NCBI GenBank assembly: GCA_003152955.1
Contig: PMBQ01000403.1
Span: forward strand, 1 to 6,840
From: Candidatus Bathyarchaeota archaeon
GTDB lineage: Archaea; Thermoproteota; Bathyarchaeia; 40CM-2-53-6; FEN-987
DNA: 6,840 nt
Direction: 5' to 3'
Positions 5,166-6,840 of the stretch are shown here, piece after piece; position 1 is the stretch's first letter, and each line of letters begins with the position of its first letter. Under the pieces are notes generated by a model that did not search any database, was not told the origin of the DNA, and saw only the letters and a list, made by a program, of their open reading frames with translations. The position numbers and the translations under genes are program-made.

Positions 5166-5694
5166 GATCATCGTTCAACGCTAGCTCACGCAAACGTTCG
5201 TCCCCGAAAATGCCCTTGATGTATGCTGCTACTGATGGCGGGACGAGTGTATCCCAGTTCTCTCCTCGAACCACACGTCCACGAATCTCAGTTGCCGAGT
5301 AGATTTCGCGGTCATGGAACGGTAATGGTTCGACTTGGAATCCTGCTTCCTTGAAAAGGCGGGAGGTCACAGGTTCATTTGAAAAAACTACTTCGAACTT
5401 AGGTGTCTGAGAGACCGCATGGGCAACCCATAGATCGTGGATTCGTAGGTCGCGGATTGGAATTATGTAGTATTTCGAAGCATCAATCTTCGCTTCATCC
5501 ATTGCGAGGCGAATCATGGTAATGCGCTCACCGGCTGTGAAGGGGTTGTGAAGTGTGTGGCTGAACTGAGCGCTACCGATGGCAATTATGACTTCAGGAA
5601 GCTTCTGCAGAACATTTCGGATGCAATGCAAATGACCTAGGTGAAACGGTTGGTATCTTCCAATCAAAAGTCCTCTGCGCTTGTCGGGGTCCAA
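5128..5694 (-). CDS. nadM: Nicotinamide-nucleotide adenylyltransferase, archaeal type
   Basis: This enzyme joins NMN and ATP to form NAD and is the last step of NAD synthesis. The protein has 188 residues. The nucleotidyltransferase signature GRYQPFHLGHL is at 12-22 (usual GRFQPxHxGH), IGSAQFSHTLHNPFTAGER is at 39-57, IHDLWVAHAVS follows at 85-95, FSNEP is at 104-108, and the second ATP motif YSATEIRGR is at 132-140. All are typical of the archaeal NadM branch. The start is TTG at 5692-5694; GGAG lies 10 nt upstream. A four-codon ATG-GAG-TTC-CAT-TGA reading frame ends one base before this TTG. The C-terminal 12 or so residues lie in the overlap with the SAM hydrolase gene and extend past the usual end of the domain. 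It lies downstream of ogt on the same strand with a 133-base gap, so it probably has its own promoter. Confidence 0.93.
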   Translation of the reverse strand: MDPDKRRGLLIGRYQPFHLGHLHCIRNVLQKLPEVIIAIGSAQFSHTLHNPFTAGERITMIRLAMDEAKIDASKYYIIPIRDLRIHDLWVAHAVSQTPKFEVVFSNEPVTSRLFKEAGFQVEPLPFHDREIYSATEIRGRVVRGENWDTLVPPSVAAYIKGIFGDERLRELALNDDPKHLKPGHASHF

Positions 5695-5827
5695 TTCAAT
5701 GGAACTCCATGATGCGAATTTCCAAAAGTCCGCGGTTTTTCTGCTTACTGTTTTCGGTTGCTGAGTAGTAATGGCCCCCGCCTATTAAGCAGTCAACTGC
5801 GGGAAGTGCAGAATATGCGGGATGTGA
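5695..5827 (-). promoter_or_regulatory. nadM upstream region with palindromes
   Basis: The region separates the end of ogt from nadM. On the minus strand TTAATA (opposite 5783-5788) is a plausible TATA box, giving initiation near 5759. Next to it is a perfect palindrome, GCAGT-CA-ACTGC at 5789-5800. TGCGGGA occurs twice, at 5798-5804 and 5816-5822. ATGGA-AC-TCCAT at 5699-5710 is a second 12-bp palindrome covering the nadM ribosome site. Any of these might bind a regulator of NAD synthesis, but none matches a site I know. Confidence 0.3.
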
Positions 5828-6403
5828 TCAATTTGGAGACCAGAACGATTCTTCCGATACCTTTCCGTCCTTGAACTTCACGCCTTCTCGTTCCAGCAAT
5901 TGTCTCTTTACGTGAACCCCTTCAGAAGGTTTCCGACCTGGCATCCCATAATTCTCCACCTTCAAAGTTGAGGTTACAACCCTGTGGCATGGGATTGCTA
6001 GTGGCATGGGGTTGCTTCCCACTGCTGTCCCAACTGCTCGCGCGTAGCGCCGCGAACCCACTTTCTTAGCGATAGCTCCATACGTCGTCACTCGGCCCCG
6101 TGGAATGCGAGAAAGCAGAAGGTACACTTCTCTTCTGAATGGAGAAACATTTGACAGATCGAGAGAACGGAGGTCAGTTTTTCGGCGACCCATGTAAAGA
6201 TCGTGTAGTTCCCGCAGCTTGCTTGATGTGACGGTTGTCGTTCTCCTGACATGCCTCTCTCGCGGTGAAACTGAACCTATGACAGCTGATTCAGCTCTTC
6301 TCCGACTGTCCTCTGACAAGGAGCAGGCAATCATTTTTCCATTCTCGTTGAGAGCCAACGCGAACCATAATCTCCCTCGTTTTAGAGATGAGATCTGAAT
6401 CAA
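5828..6403 (-). CDS. ogt: Methylated-DNA--protein-cysteine methyltransferase (O6-alkylguanine repair)
   Basis: The protein has 191 residues and transfers the alkyl group of O6-alkylguanine in DNA to its own cysteine, a one-use repair. The C-terminal domain shows all key residues: Y108 in GRVTTYGAIA, the recognition helix RRYARAVGTAV with arginine finger R122, the N131 hinge in GSNPMP, the acceptor C139 in IPCHRVV, and E173 in LLEREGVKF. The N-terminal 80 or so residues are poorly conserved, as usual for the family. The loop after PCHRVV (TSTLKVENYGMPGRKP) departs from the common GxLGGYxGG form and may shape the substrate pocket. The start is TTG at 6401-6403, with GAGGCGATC, a near-perfect ribosome site, just upstream. 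It is divergent from nre and precedes nadM on the same strand. Confidence 0.93.
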   Translation of the reverse strand: MIQISSLKRGRLWFALALNENGKMIACSLSEDSRRRAESAVIGSVSPRERHVRRTTTVTSSKLRELHDLYMGRRKTDLRSLDLSNVSPFRREVYLLLSRIPRGRVTTYGAIAKKVGSRRYARAVGTAVGSNPMPLAIPCHRVVTSTLKVENYGMPGRKPSEGVHVKRQLLEREGVKFKDGKVSEESFWSPN

Positions 6404-6522
6404 GTGTGATCGCCTCGTGATTGTGTCATGTGTTGTGCTTGTGGATAGATATGACCGTGTTGCGATTAGTTTTATGTGCCTCTCTATCTGATTAGACAGC
6501 CTAGTGCGTACGTTTAATCTCG
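6404..6522. promoter_or_regulatory. Divergent control region between ogt and nre
   Basis: TTTTATG at 6470-6476 reads CATAAAA on the minus strand. It is the best TATA-like element for both genes, giving minus-strand initiation near 6445 for ogt (leader about 40 nt) and plus-strand initiation near 6500 for nre (leader about 20 nt). No operator-like repeat stands out. TTTAAT at 6514-6519 is another A/T-rich element but lies too close to the nre start. Confidence 0.3.
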
Positions 6523-6840
6523 GTGGGCTTGGTCGCGCTGCAGAGTCTGGACTGGATTCAGAAACGAACTGGACTAGACCCTGCGAGGAACATTGAAGCC
6601 CTCACTTTCATAGAGACCTCGGGTTCGACGCTTTGTATGCAGTGCCGCGGCGCTCGCATGCTGTGCGGCAAATCTAGTTGCCCCATACTTTCCAAAGCGG
6701 AGTCACTCGTAAAGCATCTACCGCGATTGGACTCGGAACGGATCGATGGGTCCAGCCCGCCGGGAGCTTTCGTTGGCCATGTTGGATATCCGAAAGTGTA
6801 CCTGGGTCCATTGATCCCTCCAAGCAAGGGGGATACGAGC
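6523..6840 (+). CDS. nre: Archaeal DNA repair protein Nre, N-terminal part (runs off the window)
   Basis: One hundred and six codons are visible to the window edge without a stop. From GTG 6523, cysteines C38, C41, C48 and C53 form a CxxC-G-x-CG-xxx-CP zinc motif (CMQCRGARMLCGKSSCPIL). It is followed by the very characteristic GSSPPGAFVGHVGYPKV at 76-92 and GPLIPPSKGDTS at 95-106. This is the signature of the archaeal Nre family, studied in Haloferax, where NreA acts with PCNA in repair of DNA damage such as mitomycin C lesions. The frame opens after a TAG at 6502. GTG 6523 and TTG 6529 are the only usable starts before ATG 6637, which would cut into the zinc motif; neither has a clear ribosome site, so translation may use a short or absent leader. 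Being divergent from ogt supports a repair role. The C-terminal PCNA-binding motif would lie outside the window. Confidence 0.85.
   Translation, partial: MGLVALQSLDWIQKRTGLDPARNIEALTFIETSGSTLCMQCRGARMLCGKSSCPILSKAESLVKHLPRLDSERIDGSSPPGAFVGHVGYPKVYLGPLIPPSKGDTS

Noticed and set aside
5700..5827. tRNA or structured RNA gene in the gap between ogt and nadM
   Set aside because: No T-arm consensus or cloverleaf could be found; the palindromes are short and better explained as protein sites.

Overview
The window looks archaeal. It holds an archaeal-type NMN adenylyltransferase (NadM), the zinc-motif N-terminus of an archaeal Nre DNA-repair protein, an S-adenosylmethionine hydroxide adenosyltransferase of the kind common in archaea, A/T-rich TATA-like boxes upstream of divergent genes, and Shine-Dalgarno sequences of the type AGGTGATC. 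Base composition is near half G+C by eye. The exact lineage cannot be fixed; a mesophilic or moderately thermophilic member of the TACK group is a guess. Genes are tightly packed, alternate in strand, and often use TTG or GTG starts.

Left part (1-1740). A calcineurin-like metallophosphoesterase gene (122-870) is broken by one in-frame TGA and one -1 frameshift but keeps every metal-binding motif. It faces a small zinc-ribbon protein on the minus strand (950-1177). That gene is divergent from a ribbon-helix-helix regulator (1293-1703). The A/T-rich gap between them holds a TATA box readable in both directions, five tandem units of about 9 bp and a perfect 8-bp inverted repeat. This is the most striking non-coding structure in the window and probably an operator for the regulator.

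Middle part (1741-4300). folE (GTP cyclohydrolase I) and queD (6-carboxytetrahydropterin synthase family) form a minus-strand operon that would supply 7-deazaguanine for archaeosine in tRNA. Divergent from folE is a 3-methyladenine DNA glycosylase of the AAG/MPG family, which overlaps tail-to-tail with a family 2 glycosyltransferase resembling dolichol-phosphate mannosyltransferase. Immediately behind the glycosyltransferase start lies a 48-codon stump of what looks like a rhomboid-family membrane protein.

Right part (4300-6840). The SAM hydroxide adenosyltransferase overlaps tail-to-tail with nadM. Upstream of nadM on the same strand is ogt (O6-alkylguanine-DNA alkyltransferase). Divergent from ogt, the start of nre runs off the window end. 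The window thus gathers three DNA-repair functions (AAG, Ogt, Nre) with cofactor and tRNA-modification enzymes. No tRNA, rRNA, CRISPR array or insertion sequence was seen.
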